The translations under genes and the position numbers were made by a program. DNA of 50,492 nt. It comes from Candidatus Aquicultor sp. Lineage in GTDB: Bacteria > Actinomycetota > Aquicultoria > Aquicultorales > Aquicultoraceae. Position 1 is the first letter of the stretch, and every line of letters begins with the position of its first letter. Positions 26,724-35,836 of this stretch are shown here, piece after piece. The DNA is taken from positions 1 to 50,492 of the forward strand of contig JAUXNY010000051.1 of NCBI GenBank assembly GCA_030682615.1. The letters are read 5' to 3'. Under the pieces are notes generated by a model, which saw only the letters and a list, made by a program, of their open reading frames with translations, ran no database searches and was not told where the DNA came from.

Positions 26724-27602
26724 CTATCGAAGCCAGGAATCCCAGACACGCAGCTTACTCTTGAAGAGCGTATAGAAACTCTGCTCCTTAAGTTTTATCA
26801 GCTGAGCCTTGGAATCGGCCCGCCTTATCTTTACCGAGTCAAAGATGGCGCAAAACTCGAGACAACCATCGACTCCAACTATTACTTCGAGGTCCTTGGC
26901 AAGCTCGACGCGTGCCGTATCTCTGGCGCTCAGCGCCATCGTCCTACCAAAAAGGGAGTGCGGGTTGACGGGTGCCAGCAGAATCAGCTCGTTTTCCGGC
27001 GAAACCACAGGTCCGCCGGCTGAAAACGAATAAGCCGTCGAGCCGGTCGGTGTCGCGAAAATGAGCCCGTTCGCGGTATATCTGCTGAACATTATGTCGT
27101 TGATATAGACGTCCATTTCGAGCATGCGCTGGTGATGACCGCGCTCTATCGCGATTTCATTGAGCGCAAGGTAGGTGTCGTCACAATCGCCCGCGTGTAT
27201 TTTGCACTCGAGCATCATGCGCTCGTCGACCATATAGTCCCCTGAGAGCAGCCGCTCCATCGCCGGATAAAGCTCATTGGGCTCGACTTCGGACAAAAAC
27301 CCGACCCGCCCCATATTGACGCCGATGACCGGAATCTCCGCTCCTTTTAGCATTCGGACCGCACGAAGAATCGTGCCATCGCCCCCGAGCACGACCACAG
27401 CATCGCTCGTCAAAATCTCGTCAAAACCGGCGCCAAGCTCGTCCAAGCCGAGCCTTCCCGCATCTTCGGTCAGCAACAAGACTTCCACTTGCTTCGCCTT
27501 GAACCACGAAATCAGCTCCGAAGTCATCTTCGGGACTTCGCTTTTGTCGAGGTTCGGCAGTATCACTATTTTGCCCGTCGCTTTGCCCTCAATATATGCC
27601 AT
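26724..27602 (-). CDS. nadK: NAD kinase
   Basis: NadK phosphorylates NAD to NADP. The diagnostic GGDGT motif is at residues 73-77 in VVVLGGDGTILRAVRM. The NAD-binding pattern NEIAIERG and the glycine-rich TPTGSTAYSFSAGGPVVSPE follow in the second domain. The length of 292 residues is normal, and the C-terminal tail is not extended. The ATG has AGGAG five bases upstream. It lies 85 bases after tlyA and ten before recN, matching the actinobacterial order (Rv1694-1696), where nadK occupies the place of argR/ahrC in Firmicutes. Confidence 0.96.
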   Translation of the reverse strand: MAYIEGKATGKIVILPNLDKSEVPKMTSELISWFKAKQVEVLLLTEDAGRLGLDELGAGFDEILTSDAVVVLGGDGTILRAVRMLKGAEIPVIGVNMGRVGFLSEVEPNELYPAMERLLSGDYMVDERMMLECKIHAGDCDDTYLALNEIAIERGHHQRMLEMDVYINDIMFSRYTANGLIFATPTGSTAYSFSAGGPVVSPENELILLAPVNPHSLFGRTMALSARDTARVELAKDLEVIVGVDGCLEFCAIFDSVKIRRADSKAQLIKLKEQSFYTLFKSKLRVWDSWLR

Positions 27603-27687
27603 AAGGCTCCTATGCTGTTCTTAAACAAACCTACTATATTATAAGGCAACCAAGCCCGATTGGCACGTTTCGCAAAGATTAAACCGC

Positions 27688-28518
27688 TTATGTGCCGGCA
27701 CTTGAATCTACCTGCCACAGCACCTCATGGGCTTTTTCAACAACGGCATCGATAATCCTTTTTCTCTCGCTCTCCCCGACAGGCAAACCGCCACCCGCAG
27801 CGTAGAGCAAAAACTCGAGATTTCCTTCCGGCCCTTTTATCGGCGAGAAGGACAGCCCTTTTATCCGCATACCGTTTTTCTCAAAGAATTCCCAGGTCTC
27901 ATTTAAGACATCCTTGTGCACAACCGGGTCCTTAACGACGCCTTTCTTGCCGACCCTCTCGCGTCCCGCTTCAAACTGCGGCTTCACGAGCGCGACAATC
28001 TCACCGTCCGGCGCCAGCAGCGCCACAACGCTCGATAAAATCTTTTGAAGAGATATGAAAGAGACGTCAATGGTAATAAGGTCGGCGAGGTATGGAATAT
28101 CATCGGGTCTTATGTGGCGGATGTTGGTCCTCTCCAAAACTATGACTCGCGGGTCTTGGCGCAGGGACCAAGCTAGCTGGCCATAACCGACATCTATGGC
28201 GACCACCTGCTTCGCACCGTTACGCAGCAGACAGTCGGTAAAGCCGCCGGTCGATGCTCCAATATCGATTGCCGGCTTGCCCACCGGGTCAATCGAGAAC
28301 TCTTGAAGCGCTTTTTCGAGTTTTAATCCGCCTCGGGATACATACGAGTCGTCCTGATCGATTGTTATATGGCCGCCCTCATCGACCAGGCTGGAGGGTT
28401 TCTCGATGGGTTTAGCGTCGACATAAACCTTCCGAGCCATAATCAGCCGCTGAGCTTGCTCACGGCTTTCTACTAGGCCTGATTCAACTAGATATGTGTC
28501 GGCTCGTTTTCTGCCCAT
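27688..28518 (-). CDS. tlyA: TlyA family rRNA 2'-O-methyltransferase
   Basis: TlyA methylates 2'-hydroxyls of C1409 (16S) and C1920 (23S) in mycobacteria, affecting capreomycin sensitivity. Older annotation calls it hemolysin. The S4 RNA-binding domain is at the N-terminus (RADTYLVESGLVESREQAQRL). The FtsJ-like Rossmann domain has the SAM motif AIDIGASTGGFTDCLL and later LITIDVSFISLQKIL and ALVKPQFEAGRE. The ATG at 28518 gives the family-typical start GRKRADTYLVESG but has no clear ribosome site. TTG at 28575 or GTG at 28554 would add 19 or 12 residues. It follows dxs directly. Confidence 0.92.
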   Translation of the reverse strand: MGRKRADTYLVESGLVESREQAQRLIMARKVYVDAKPIEKPSSLVDEGGHITIDQDDSYVSRGGLKLEKALQEFSIDPVGKPAIDIGASTGGFTDCLLRNGAKQVVAIDVGYGQLAWSLRQDPRVIVLERTNIRHIRPDDIPYLADLITIDVSFISLQKILSSVVALLAPDGEIVALVKPQFEAGRERVGKKGVVKDPVVHKDVLNETWEFFEKNGMRIKGLSFSPIKGPEGNLEFLLYAAGGGLPVGESERKRIIDAVVEKAHEVLWQVDSSAGT

Positions 28519-28567
28519 AAAATAATCTAGAATGGATGGTTTGTAACGCGCCACGTCATCGAGTCTA

Positions 28568-30514
28568 CTACTCAAACATCGTGGGGTGGGTACCGAATGT
28601 CGCGCGCCCGGCGGAATCGCCCGGTTTCTTACCGCTCTTCAACTCGTCCAGCTTGCGGTTGACACTATATGCGATGCCGTTGGCGTCAAGACCGGCCTCC
28701 GCTAGAAGACGCTTCATCGACCCGTGAGACATAAACCTATCGGGCAGCCCAAGCCTGAGGAACGGCATGTGATACCCCATCTCCACCAACGATTCCAGCA
28801 CCGCGGAGCCGAAGCCCCCCGAGACTGTATTCTCCTCGATGCTCACAAGTAGTTTGTGTTTCTCGGCCGCCCAGCTTATTAGCTCCTCGTCTATCGGCTT
28901 AATAAAGCGCATATTCACAACAGACGCTGATACGCCGCGCTCCCGCAGTATCTTGGCCGCTTCCAGCGCGGAGCTTACCATTCGCCCGACCGCCAGCAGG
29001 CAAATTTCTGTTCCTTCCTCGAGAATCTCGCCTTTGCCTATAGGCATCATGCGATAATTCTCCGAAATAGGAACTCCGAGGCCCAGGTCGCGTGGATAAC
29101 GTATCGCAACCGGCTGACCGATTTCCGTAGCCGTAAAGAGCATGTGTCGCAACTCGTCTTCATCTTTCGGGGCCATTATAGTGAGGCCCGGAACGCTTCG
29201 AAGATATGTAAGGTCGAACGCCCCGTGGTGGGTCGGCCCGTCTTCTCCGACAAGTCCGGCCCGATCAATCGCAAAGACCACCGGTAACTCCTGGAGGCTA
29301 ACGTCTTGCATTATTTGATCGAACGCCCGTTGCAAGAACGTCGAGTATATCGCCACTACCGGATGAAAACCCTGGGTCGCCATTCCGGCGGCAAAAGTCA
29401 CCGCATGAGGCTCCGCAATACCCACGTCATAGAATCTATCCGGCAGCTCCCGCGCAAATTCGTCCAGGCCCGTGCCGCTGGTCATAGCGGCCGTTATCGC
29501 CACTATCTTATCATTCTTCTTCGCTAAATCCACGAGCGTATTACCGAACACCTCGGTATAGGTCGCGGCGCTACTCGATGACTTGGGCTCGCCCGTCCTT
29601 TTCACGAAGGGAGCGATTCCATGCCATTTCTCCGGCCTCTCGACCGCTGGTATGTAGCCCAGCCCCTTCTTGGTAATCACATGAATCATTACAGGCCCTT
29701 CGACCTGCTTAGCAAGCGCGATGTTCTTCTCCAAGTCTTTGATGTCATGACCGTCGAGCGGCCCCATATATGTAAATCCCAGCTCTTCGAAGAGCATGCC
29801 CGGAACGAGCAGCGCTTTGACGCTCTCTTTAATATGCATCCCGATATCGTAAACGAACTCGCCGATAGCGGGGAGCTTTTTGATTCGCGTCTCTATCTCG
29901 CGGCGCAATTTAGTGTGGCCCGGGTCGAGACGAAGCTGCGTCAAGTAACTGCTCATCGCGCCTACGTTCGGCGATATCGACATCTCATTGTCGTTGAGGA
30001 CAACGATGAGCTTCGTCCCTAAATGCCCGGCCTGGTTTAGCGCCTCATACGCCATGCCGCCCGTGAGCGACCCGTCGCCGATTACCGCGACTACATGCTC
30101 GTCTCCCTCATTCATATCTCGCGCCTCGGCGATGCCGAGCGCCACACTTATCGAGTTGCTCGCATGGCCCGTATCGAACACATCGTGCGGGCTCTCTGCT
30201 CTCTTCGGAAAACCGGCCAACCCCCCATATTGACGCAGGGTCGTAAAGGTCTCATTTCTGCCGGTTATAAGCTTATGAACGTAGCTCTGGTGACCCACGT
30301 CCCAAATGATCTTGTCTTTGGGGCTATTGAGCGAGCGGTGGAGAGCGAGCGTGAGCTCGACCGCTCCCAGATTAGATCCAAGATGCCCGCCCGTTTCCGA
30401 GACAACCTCGATCAGCCGCGTCCTTAACTCTTGCGCAAGCCGTGCCAGCTCACCATGGGACATCCTCTTTAAGTCTTTTGGGCCATCTATCGTACTTAAG
30501 ATCTTGTAATCCAT
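28568..30514 (-). CDS. dxs: 1-deoxy-D-xylulose-5-phosphate synthase
   Basis: Dxs is the thiamine-diphosphate enzyme that condenses pyruvate and glyceraldehyde-3-phosphate as the first step of the MEP isoprenoid pathway. Visible landmarks are ETGGHLGSNLGAVELTLALH, the metal/TPP motif VIGDGSLTGGMAYEALN, the DRAGLVGEDGPTHHG segment of the transketolase-type pyrimidine domain, and a transketolase C-terminal domain. It has about 648 residues, a usual length. The ATG at 30514 has AAGG five bases upstream and was preferred to the ATG four codons earlier. It lies between ispA and tlyA, as in many Gram-positives. The 134-base gap before it has a TATGAT with only a weak -35. Confidence 0.97.
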   Translation of the reverse strand: MDYKILSTIDGPKDLKRMSHGELARLAQELRTRLIEVVSETGGHLGSNLGAVELTLALHRSLNSPKDKIIWDVGHQSYVHKLITGRNETFTTLRQYGGLAGFPKRAESPHDVFDTGHASNSISVALGIAEARDMNEGDEHVVAVIGDGSLTGGMAYEALNQAGHLGTKLIVVLNDNEMSISPNVGAMSSYLTQLRLDPGHTKLRREIETRIKKLPAIGEFVYDIGMHIKESVKALLVPGMLFEELGFTYMGPLDGHDIKDLEKNIALAKQVEGPVMIHVITKKGLGYIPAVERPEKWHGIAPFVKRTGEPKSSSSAATYTEVFGNTLVDLAKKNDKIVAITAAMTSGTGLDEFARELPDRFYDVGIAEPHAVTFAAGMATQGFHPVVAIYSTFLQRAFDQIMQDVSLQELPVVFAIDRAGLVGEDGPTHHGAFDLTYLRSVPGLTIMAPKDEDELRHMLFTATEIGQPVAIRYPRDLGLGVPISENYRMMPIGKGEILEEGTEICLLAVGRMVSSALEAAKILRERGVSASVVNMRFIKPIDEELISWAAEKHKLLVSIEENTVSGGFGSAVLESLVEMGYHMPFLRLGLPDRFMSHGSMKRLLAEAGLDANGIAYSVNRKLDELKSGKKPGDSAGRATFGTHPTMFE

Positions 30515-30648
30515 ATTATCCTTCATTTCCCGTTATGGACGGGCTTAATTCATTTATCACCCATCATAGCCCAAACAACAACCTCTATACAATCGTCATC
30601 GCATCGAGCGCGGACCTTGAAACCGCGGCACCGGATGTTTCAGACAAA

Positions 30649-31527
30649 CTAGAACTGTCGCTCATGCACAAAATCCGCCAAGTTTCTCAAGACTGCCGTA
30701 TCGCCCGCCACTCCATTAAGAGCCTCTTTTGCGCGGCCGACGACCGACTCGGCCATCGCTTTAGCCTCCTCTAGCCCGTAGACCGACGGATAGGTCGCCT
30801 TCCCTAATTTCACGTCGCTTCCCGCCATCTTACCCAAAACCTGGGTGTCTCCGACCACATCGAGCACATCGTCGGTTATTTGAAAAGCTAACCCCAGATA
30901 TCCCGCGTAGGAACTCAATCTGGTCAGCTCGGACTGCGAAGCCCCAGCTAAAATCGAGCCTGCTCTAACCGACGCCTTTATCAACGCGCCCGTCTTGTTT
31001 TCATGTATAAATTCGAGTGTGGACGCGTCTATCCCCCGGCCCTCCGAGATAATATCGACGACCTGGCCGCCGACCATCCCTGAAACCCCCGCCGCCGAGG
31101 ATAATTCGCGCACCACATCTACTATACGCCCGCAGCCACCTGTTTTCTGTGCGCTCGCAATAAGGCTAAACGCCTCCGAAAAGAGCGCATCGCCGGCTAG
31201 AATCGCCATGGCCTCGCCAAAGAGAATGTGACATGTAGGTTTGCCCCGGCGCAATTCATCGTCGTCGATTGCGGGAAGGTCGTCGTGAATCAGGGAGTAG
31301 GTATGGATGTATTCGACTGCGCAAGCGGTAGGCATGACCTCTTCAGCGGTAGACCCGAACAGTTTCGCGGCTTCTATGACGAGTACGGCCCTGAATCGCT
31401 TTCCGCCCGAGAAAAGGCTGTGGCTCATCGCCTCGTAGATAACCTCGGGGTTACGTTTCTTCGGAAAATACTCTTTCAGCCCCGCTTCGACCAGAAGCCT
31501 GGTATCATCCGGATATTTAGCGGTCAA
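30649..31527 (-). CDS. ispA: Polyprenyl synthetase (farnesyl/geranylgeranyl diphosphate synthase)
   Basis: This prenyltransferase elongates dimethylallyl diphosphate with isopentenyl diphosphate to short-chain prenyl diphosphates. The first aspartate-rich motif is IHDDLPAIDDDELRRGKPT, with the two-residue insertion typical of bacterial type II FPP synthases. The second is ITDDVLD, within LAFQITDDVLDVVGD. The length of 292 residues fits the IspA branch. Chain length (C15 or C20) cannot be fixed by eye. The start is TTG at 31527, overlapping the xseB stop by 11 bases behind a GGGGGA sequence. The xseB-ispA-dxs-tlyA order is conserved with Bacillus. Confidence 0.92.
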   Translation of the reverse strand: MTAKYPDDTRLLVEAGLKEYFPKKRNPEVIYEAMSHSLFSGGKRFRAVLVIEAAKLFGSTAEEVMPTACAVEYIHTYSLIHDDLPAIDDDELRRGKPTCHILFGEAMAILAGDALFSEAFSLIASAQKTGGCGRIVDVVRELSSAAGVSGMVGGQVVDIISEGRGIDASTLEFIHENKTGALIKASVRAGSILAGASQSELTRLSSYAGYLGLAFQITDDVLDVVGDTQVLGKMAGSDVKLGKATYPSVYGLEEAKAMAESVVGRAKEALNGVAGDTAVLRNLADFVHERQF

Positions 31528-31738
31528 CTATATCTTCCCCCGGGGAATCTTCTTCGTTCTGAGGAATCCAGGCCGTATAGTCTATCTGCTGGTTGCACAA
31601 GGTAGCAAGTTGGATGCTCTCTTCGAGAAGGTCGAGTGAGGCCTCCAAGCTAATCTCTTTCTTTCTTACCTGCTCGGCAATCTCTTCGAGCCGGTCCAAA
31701 GCATGGTCGTAGCTTAATTTCTCCAATTGTCCCACCAT
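31517..31738 (-). CDS. xseB: Exodeoxyribonuclease VII small subunit
   Basis: XseB is the small helical subunit that assembles on XseA to form exonuclease VII. The 73-residue product contains the family helix-turn-helix pattern SYDHALDRLEEIAEQVRK followed by ISLEASLDLLEESIQLATLCNQQI. The acidic tail is unremarkable. It overlaps the start of ispA by 11 bases and lies 11 bases after nusB. The large subunit gene xseA, normally adjacent upstream, is not here or anywhere else in the window. Confidence 0.9.
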   Translation of the reverse strand: MVGQLEKLSYDHALDRLEEIAEQVRKKEISLEASLDLLEESIQLATLCNQQIDYTAWIPQNEEDSPGEDIVDR

Positions 31739-31749
31739 TTTCTTCTGCT

Positions 31750-32169
31750 TTAGCTGCTTTGTTGTGATTGCTTCAACTCTGTCGCTATCCTGCCGAGAAT
31801 GCCGTTGACGAACTTGCTCGATTCTTCCATCCCGTAAACTTTAGCCAGCTCAACTACTTCGTTGATTGAAACGCTAACCGGTATGTCTTCCTCGTGCATC
31901 ATCTCGTAGAGACCGATTCTTATGAGGTTGCGGTCGACTATCGGCATACGCTCAAGCGCCCAGTTGTCGGTATGTGAAGATATTGCTTCATCAATCGCCC
32001 CGCGGTTTTTCTCAACACCATATATCAAGGTGAGGGTGAAATCGCTTGGCCCTTCTTCTCTGGCAAGAATCCTATTTTTAATTATTTCGCCGAAAGGCTG
32101 CCCGGTAATCTCGTTCTCATAGAGAATTTCCAATGCGTCTTTCCGCGCTTTTCGACGTTCAGACATCAT
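31750..32169 (-). CDS. nusB: Transcription antitermination factor NusB
   Basis: NusB is an all-helical RNA-binding protein that, with NusE (S10), recognises boxA and supports rRNA antitermination. The product reads SERRKARKDALEILYENEITG at the start and ends with the conserved SVSINEVVELAKVYGMEESSKFVNGILGRI. At about 139 residues it is typical. The start is one of two adjacent ATGs at 32169/32166. A GTG at 32214 would add 15 residues of no similarity. No strong ribosome site is visible. It lies downstream of accC, as in Bacillus, and of efp, as in M. tuberculosis (Rv2533c). Confidence 0.94.
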   Translation of the reverse strand: MMSERRKARKDALEILYENEITGQPFGEIIKNRILAREEGPSDFTLTLIYGVEKNRGAIDEAISSHTDNWALERMPIVDRNLIRIGLYEMMHEEDIPVSVSINEVVELAKVYGMEESSKFVNGILGRIATELKQSQQSS

Positions 32170-32252
32170 ATATTCTAGATTTCCGCCTGTAATCCTGCTG
32201 GTTTTAGCCCGCACGCGGCGTTATGACCACATTTACTTTTAACTCACTACCA

Positions 32253-33602
32253 CTATTGGTCGTTCAATATCCATTGGGCGATAAAATCCGTGTAGACCTC
32301 GCCCTTCCTGAAAATCGCGTTATCAAGAACTTTTAGGTGAAACGGTATCGTCGTCGCTAAACCCATGATAACACATTCTTCCAGCGCTCTTCTGCCCCTA
32401 TCTATCGCTTCGTTTCTGTCGTTGCCCCAAACAACGAGCTTCGCCAGGAGCGAGTCGTAATAACTAGGCACTTCATAGCCTGTGTATAGGTGGCTGTCCA
32501 TGCGCACACCGGGTCCTCCGGGTGGATTATATAGCAATACTTTGCCGCCAGCCGGCATGAAATTATTATCCGGGTCCTCCGCGTTTATTCTGAACTCGAT
32601 GGCATGCCCATTGGTTTTAATATCATCCTGTGTAAAACTGAGGGGTTCACCGGCCGCGACTCTGATTTGTTCTTTTATCAGGTCTACCCCGGTCACCATC
32701 TCAGTAACAGGGTGCTCGACCTGAATGCGAGTGTTCATCTCCATAAAATAATAGCTGCCGTCCGGTTCGACCAGAAACTCTATGGTCCCGGCATTGACAT
32801 AATCGACCGCTTTGGCCGCCCGCACCGCTACCTCGCCCATCTCAGCACGCTGCTCGGCCGATATCGACGGCGACGGAGACTCCTCGACCAGTTTTTGGTG
32901 CCGGCGCTGTATCGAACAGTCCCGCTCTCCGAGGTGGACTACATTTCCAAAAGAATCGGCCATTATTTGAAACTCGATATGGCGCGGTTTTTCAACGAAC
33001 TTCTCCATATAGACTTCGTCATTACCGAAAGCCGCTTTAGCTTCGGCCTGCGCCATCTGAAGGAACTTAATGACTTCTTTCTCGTTCTGGGCTACCCTCA
33101 TGCCTCGGCCGCCACCTCCGGCGGATGCCTTTATCATGACCGGGTAGCCAATCTCTTTAGCGGCTTGTACCGCTTCCTTTTCGCCGGCGACCGACCCCGT
33201 GGTTCCCGGAGTTACCGGTATCCCCGCCGCCGTCATACGACGTCTTGCTTCCGATTTATGCCCCATCGACTCTATCGCTTCAGCCGACGGCCCGATAAAG
33301 GTTATGTGACACGATTTGCATATATCGGCAAACTGGTGGTTCTCCGCTAAAAACCCGTAACCCGGATGAATCGCGTCCGCGCCCGTCACCTCGGCGGCGC
33401 TGATAATATTCGGAATACTGAGGTAGCTTCGGTGCGTCTGGGCCGGGCCGACACAGACAGCTTCGTCTGCTAGTTTCGTGTGTAAGGCCTCCGCATCTGC
33501 CTCCGAGTAAATAGCTACAGTCGGGACTCCCAGCTCTTTGCAGGCCCTTATCACCCTAACCGCTATTTCACCCCTGTTTGCTATTAAAACTTTTCGAAAC
33601 AA
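32253..33602 (-). CDS. accC: Biotin carboxylase
   Basis: AccC carboxylates the biotin of its carrier protein using ATP and bicarbonate. The ATP-grasp enzyme is complete: [20 protein letters not shown] at the N-terminus, the glycine loop [25 protein letters not shown], the catalytic [14 protein letters not shown], and a C-terminal domain with the RINAEDP motif. It has about 449 residues. TTG at 33602 was chosen because AGGGAG lies six bases upstream and the family starts there; a TTG ten codons earlier lacks such a site. It directly follows the carboxyltransferase-BCCP fusion (70-base gap), its likely partner. It could serve pyruvate carboxylase, acetyl-CoA carboxylase, or both. Confidence 0.96.
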   Translation of the reverse strand: MFRKVLIANRGEIAVRVIRACKELGVPTVAIYSEADAEALHTKLADEAVCVGPAQTHRSYLSIPNIISAAEVTGADAIHPGYGFLAENHQFADICKSCHITFIGPSAEAIESMGHKSEARRRMTAAGIPVTPGTTGSVAGEKEAVQAAKEIGYPVMIKASAGGGGRGMRVAQNEKEVIKFLQMAQAEAKAAFGNDEVYMEKFVEKPRHIEFQIMADSFGNVVHLGERDCSIQRRHQKLVEESPSPSISAEQRAEMGEVAVRAAKAVDYVNAGTIEFLVEPDGSYYFMEMNTRIQVEHPVTEMVTGVDLIKEQIRVAAGEPLSFTQDDIKTNGHAIEFRINAEDPDNNFMPAGGKVLLYNPPGGPGVRMDSHLYTGYEVPSYYDSLLAKLVVWGNDRNEAIDRGRRALEECVIMGLATTIPFHLKVLDNAIFRKGEVYTDFIAQWILNDQ

Positions 33603-33672
33603 TATATTCTCCCTTGTGTCTTTTATACCCAACCGGAACAGCGAGTTTTCCCTCAGACTTATCGTCTATTTA

Positions 33673-35517
33673 CTAAGCGCTAGTCTCATACATAAACATG
33701 ATTTGGCCATACTCGACCGAATCACCGTTGTCGACCGCTATCGCCCGGACTATGCCTTTCTCTTCCGCGGCAATCTCGTTCATCAACTTCATCGCTTCGA
33801 CGATACAGAGGGTCTGGCCTTCCGATACCTCATCGCCTACATCTACAAACGGGTCCGCACCCGGAGAAGCCGAACTGTAGAACGTCCCGACCATCGGCGC
33901 TACTATCTTCTTCCAGTGCTCCGGGTAGTCGCCGTCTTTCTTCTCCTCTTTCGATGCCGTCTTTTCTCCGTTGCCCGTTGATGCTACAGGTGCATCGACC
34001 GCTGCTGTGATACCGCCTTTGCGCACGGCTATCTTCACCCCGTTTTCCTCAACGGTCACTTCCGAGACACCACTCTCGTCGACTATCTTTATGAGTTCTT
34101 TGATCTGATTTATATCCATAACCCCGTCCTCCCTGGTGGACCCTATTTCTTCGCTCATCATAAATACCGCTTTTTCCGCACCGTCCACATGAGACTCGAG
34201 GTATTTTCTGGCCTCGTTCGGGAATAATGCGTACGTCAATACATCTTCTTCGCTCTTGGCCAAGTCGCCTATAGCTTTTGCGTAATCGTCGAATGTCTCG
34301 GTAAGCAAATCGGCCGGCCTGCAAGTCAACACCTCGTCGTCACCGAGAATCTTCGAGGCGATATCCTTATCCATAGACCCTGGCGCACGACCATATAAGC
34401 CTCTGATATATTGTTTCATCTCATCCGGTATAATCGCCCAACGCTTTCCGGTGAGAACATTTAATACAGCTTGCGTTCCGACTATCTGGCTCATAGGTGT
34501 TACCAACGGCGGGTATCCCACCTCGGCGCGTACTCTAGGAATCTCCTCAAGCACCTCATCGAGCCGGTCCGCGGACTTTTGTTGCTCGAGCTGGCTTTCG
34601 AGATTCGATATCATGCCGCCGGGAACCTGGTGCGCGAACACCTGCATATTCGCAAGCGACGTCACGCCTCTCAGAAAGCCACGCTTGCCTCTTATGTCTT
34701 CCCAGTATTTCGCGATGTGGAATAGCTCATCCAGGTCGAAACCGGTGTCATAGGGCGTGTCTTTGAGGGCGGCAACAATCATCTCGACCGCCGGCTGAGA
34801 ATTGCCGAATGCAAGCGGTACGGTGGCCGTATCGATTATATCTACGCCGGCTTCGATTGCCTTCAGGTAATTCATCGGTGCCATACCGCCGATGTAATGG
34901 CAGTGTAAATCGATCGGCACCTCAACCTCTTTACGCAGGCGCTCTATCAATTTTTGCGTCCTATAGGGGGTAAGAAGTGCCGCCATATCTTTGATACAAA
35001 TAGAATCGACGCCCATCTCCACCAGCTCGATGGCGGTTTCAATGTAGTGCTCCAAGGTGTGTACGGGGCTTATCGTGTAACACACAGCGCCCTGCGCGTG
35101 AGCGCCCGCTTCTTTGACTGCGTCTATCGAAACCTTCAGGTTCCTCGTATCGTTGAGCGCGTCGAAACACCTAAAGATGTCCATACCGTTCTTAGCTGAC
35201 GCAAGAACGAACCTGCGAACGATATCATCAGAATACTGACGGTATCCAACGAGATTCTGCCCTCGCAATAACATTTGTAGCGGAGTGCGGGGAGCGTGCT
35301 TCTTGATGACCCTCAACCTGTCCCAAGGGTTCTCGTCTAGAAAACGGAGTGTCGCATCGAATGTGGCACCGCCCCAGACTTCCAATGAATAATAGCCGAT
35401 GCGGTCATGATGTTCTAAAATTCTCAGCATATCGTCTGTACGCATACGAGTAGCCCACAGCGACTGGTGCGCATCCCGCAATGTCGTATCGGTTATCTTG
35501 ACCGGCCTATTCTTCAT
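33673..35517 (-). CDS. Pyruvate/oxaloacetate carboxyltransferase fused to a complete AccB-type biotin carrier
   Basis: Residues 1-460 are a DRE-TIM carboxyltransferase of the PycB/OadA type: metal-binding ITDTTLRDAHQSL near the start, IKDMAALLTPY with the active-site lysine, DLHCHYIGGMAP with two metal histidines, then the helical PYC_OADA extension. Residues 467-614 are a full-length AccB: an AccB-specific leader (MDINQIKELIKIVDESG), a Gly/Thr/Lys-rich linker, and a biotinyl domain with EAMKLMNE, biotin lysine K577. Conventional PycB/OadA proteins carry only a biotinyl domain, not the AccB leader. With AccC it should carboxylate pyruvate to oxaloacetate. Decarboxylation is less likely, as no sodium-pump subunits are nearby. 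An internal ribosome site precedes M467. The gene sits between efp and accC, where accB is normally found. Confidence 0.93.
   Translation of the reverse strand: MKNRPVKITDTTLRDAHQSLWATRMRTDDMLRILEHHDRIGYYSLEVWGGATFDATLRFLDENPWDRLRVIKKHAPRTPLQMLLRGQNLVGYRQYSDDIVRRFVLASAKNGMDIFRCFDALNDTRNLKVSIDAVKEAGAHAQGAVCYTISPVHTLEHYIETAIELVEMGVDSICIKDMAALLTPYRTQKLIERLRKEVEVPIDLHCHYIGGMAPMNYLKAIEAGVDIIDTATVPLAFGNSQPAVEMIVAALKDTPYDTGFDLDELFHIAKYWEDIRGKRGFLRGVTSLANMQVFAHQVPGGMISNLESQLEQQKSADRLDEVLEEIPRVRAEVGYPPLVTPMSQIVGTQAVLNVLTGKRWAIIPDEMKQYIRGLYGRAPGSMDKDIASKILGDDEVLTCRPADLLTETFDDYAKAIGDLAKSEEDVLTYALFPNEARKYLESHVDGAEKAVFMMSEEIGSTREDGVMDINQIKELIKIVDESGVSEVTVEENGVKIAVRKGGITAAVDAPVASTGNGEKTASKEEKKDGDYPEHWKKIVAPMVGTFYSSASPGADPFVDVGDEVSEGQTLCIVEAMKLMNEIAAEEKGIVRAIAVDNGDSVEYGQIMFMYETSA
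34117..34133 (-). promoter_or_regulatory. Internal Shine-Dalgarno and ATG that could start free AccB
   Basis: Inside the fusion gene, on the minus strand, GGGAGG (34128-34133) stands exactly eight bases before an in-frame ATG (34117-34119). The Met opens a 148-residue product with the normal length and N-terminus of AccB. The codons that create the site encode Arg-Glu-Asp in the linker between domains. The site is stronger than the one at the gene's own start at 35517. Use of this start is inference. Confidence 0.5.
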
Positions 35518-35541
35518 ACAGCACCCACTTCATAGTTGACA

Positions 35542-35569
35542 ATTATTTCCTTCTATACTTTGCAGTCAA
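35542..35569 (-). promoter_or_regulatory. Candidate promoter of the carboxyltransferase-AccB/accC operon
   Basis: On the minus strand TTGACT (complement of 35564-35569) and AATAAT (complement of 35542-35547) are 16 bases apart. Transcription would begin near 35535, giving a leader of fewer than 20 bases before the ATG at 35517. The operon would include the fusion gene, accC, nusB, xseB and ispA. Confidence 0.45.
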
Positions 35570-35592
35570 GCACCATAGGAAGGTGTGCTTGA
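35566..35592. repeat. Inverted repeat overlapping the -35 box
   Basis: TCAAGCA (35566-35572) and TGCTTGA (35586-35592) form a perfect 7-bp inverted repeat, and a further CC/GG-type pairing extends it inward with a small bulge. One arm covers four bases of the predicted -35 box, a typical place for a repressor operator. It does not match the BirA biotin operator. Confidence 0.4.
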
Positions 35593-35836
35593 TTTGCCGT
35601 TGCGGCGAAACGCTCGTTGAAAAACCTTAAATAGCGTTTTGGTCTGCTGCGGTTAGATCCAACCTCAAGACCGATATCTTTCAAAAGTACCGGCCTCGAA
35701 CATCATTGAATCACTTCGTCTTTGGCGTCCGAACTCTGCTGCGTAAATGAATCTTAGCGGCTCGCGTGTATTCCAACGCCGACACGAAATCCCTTTCGCC
35801 AACAACGTCTCCGAACACCAGAATCCCAAGTTTAGG

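Noticed and set aside
32604-33350. 248-codon plus-strand frame opposite accC
   Set aside because: Antisense to a complete biotin carboxylase; composition is typical of a shadow frame and no ribosome site was seen.
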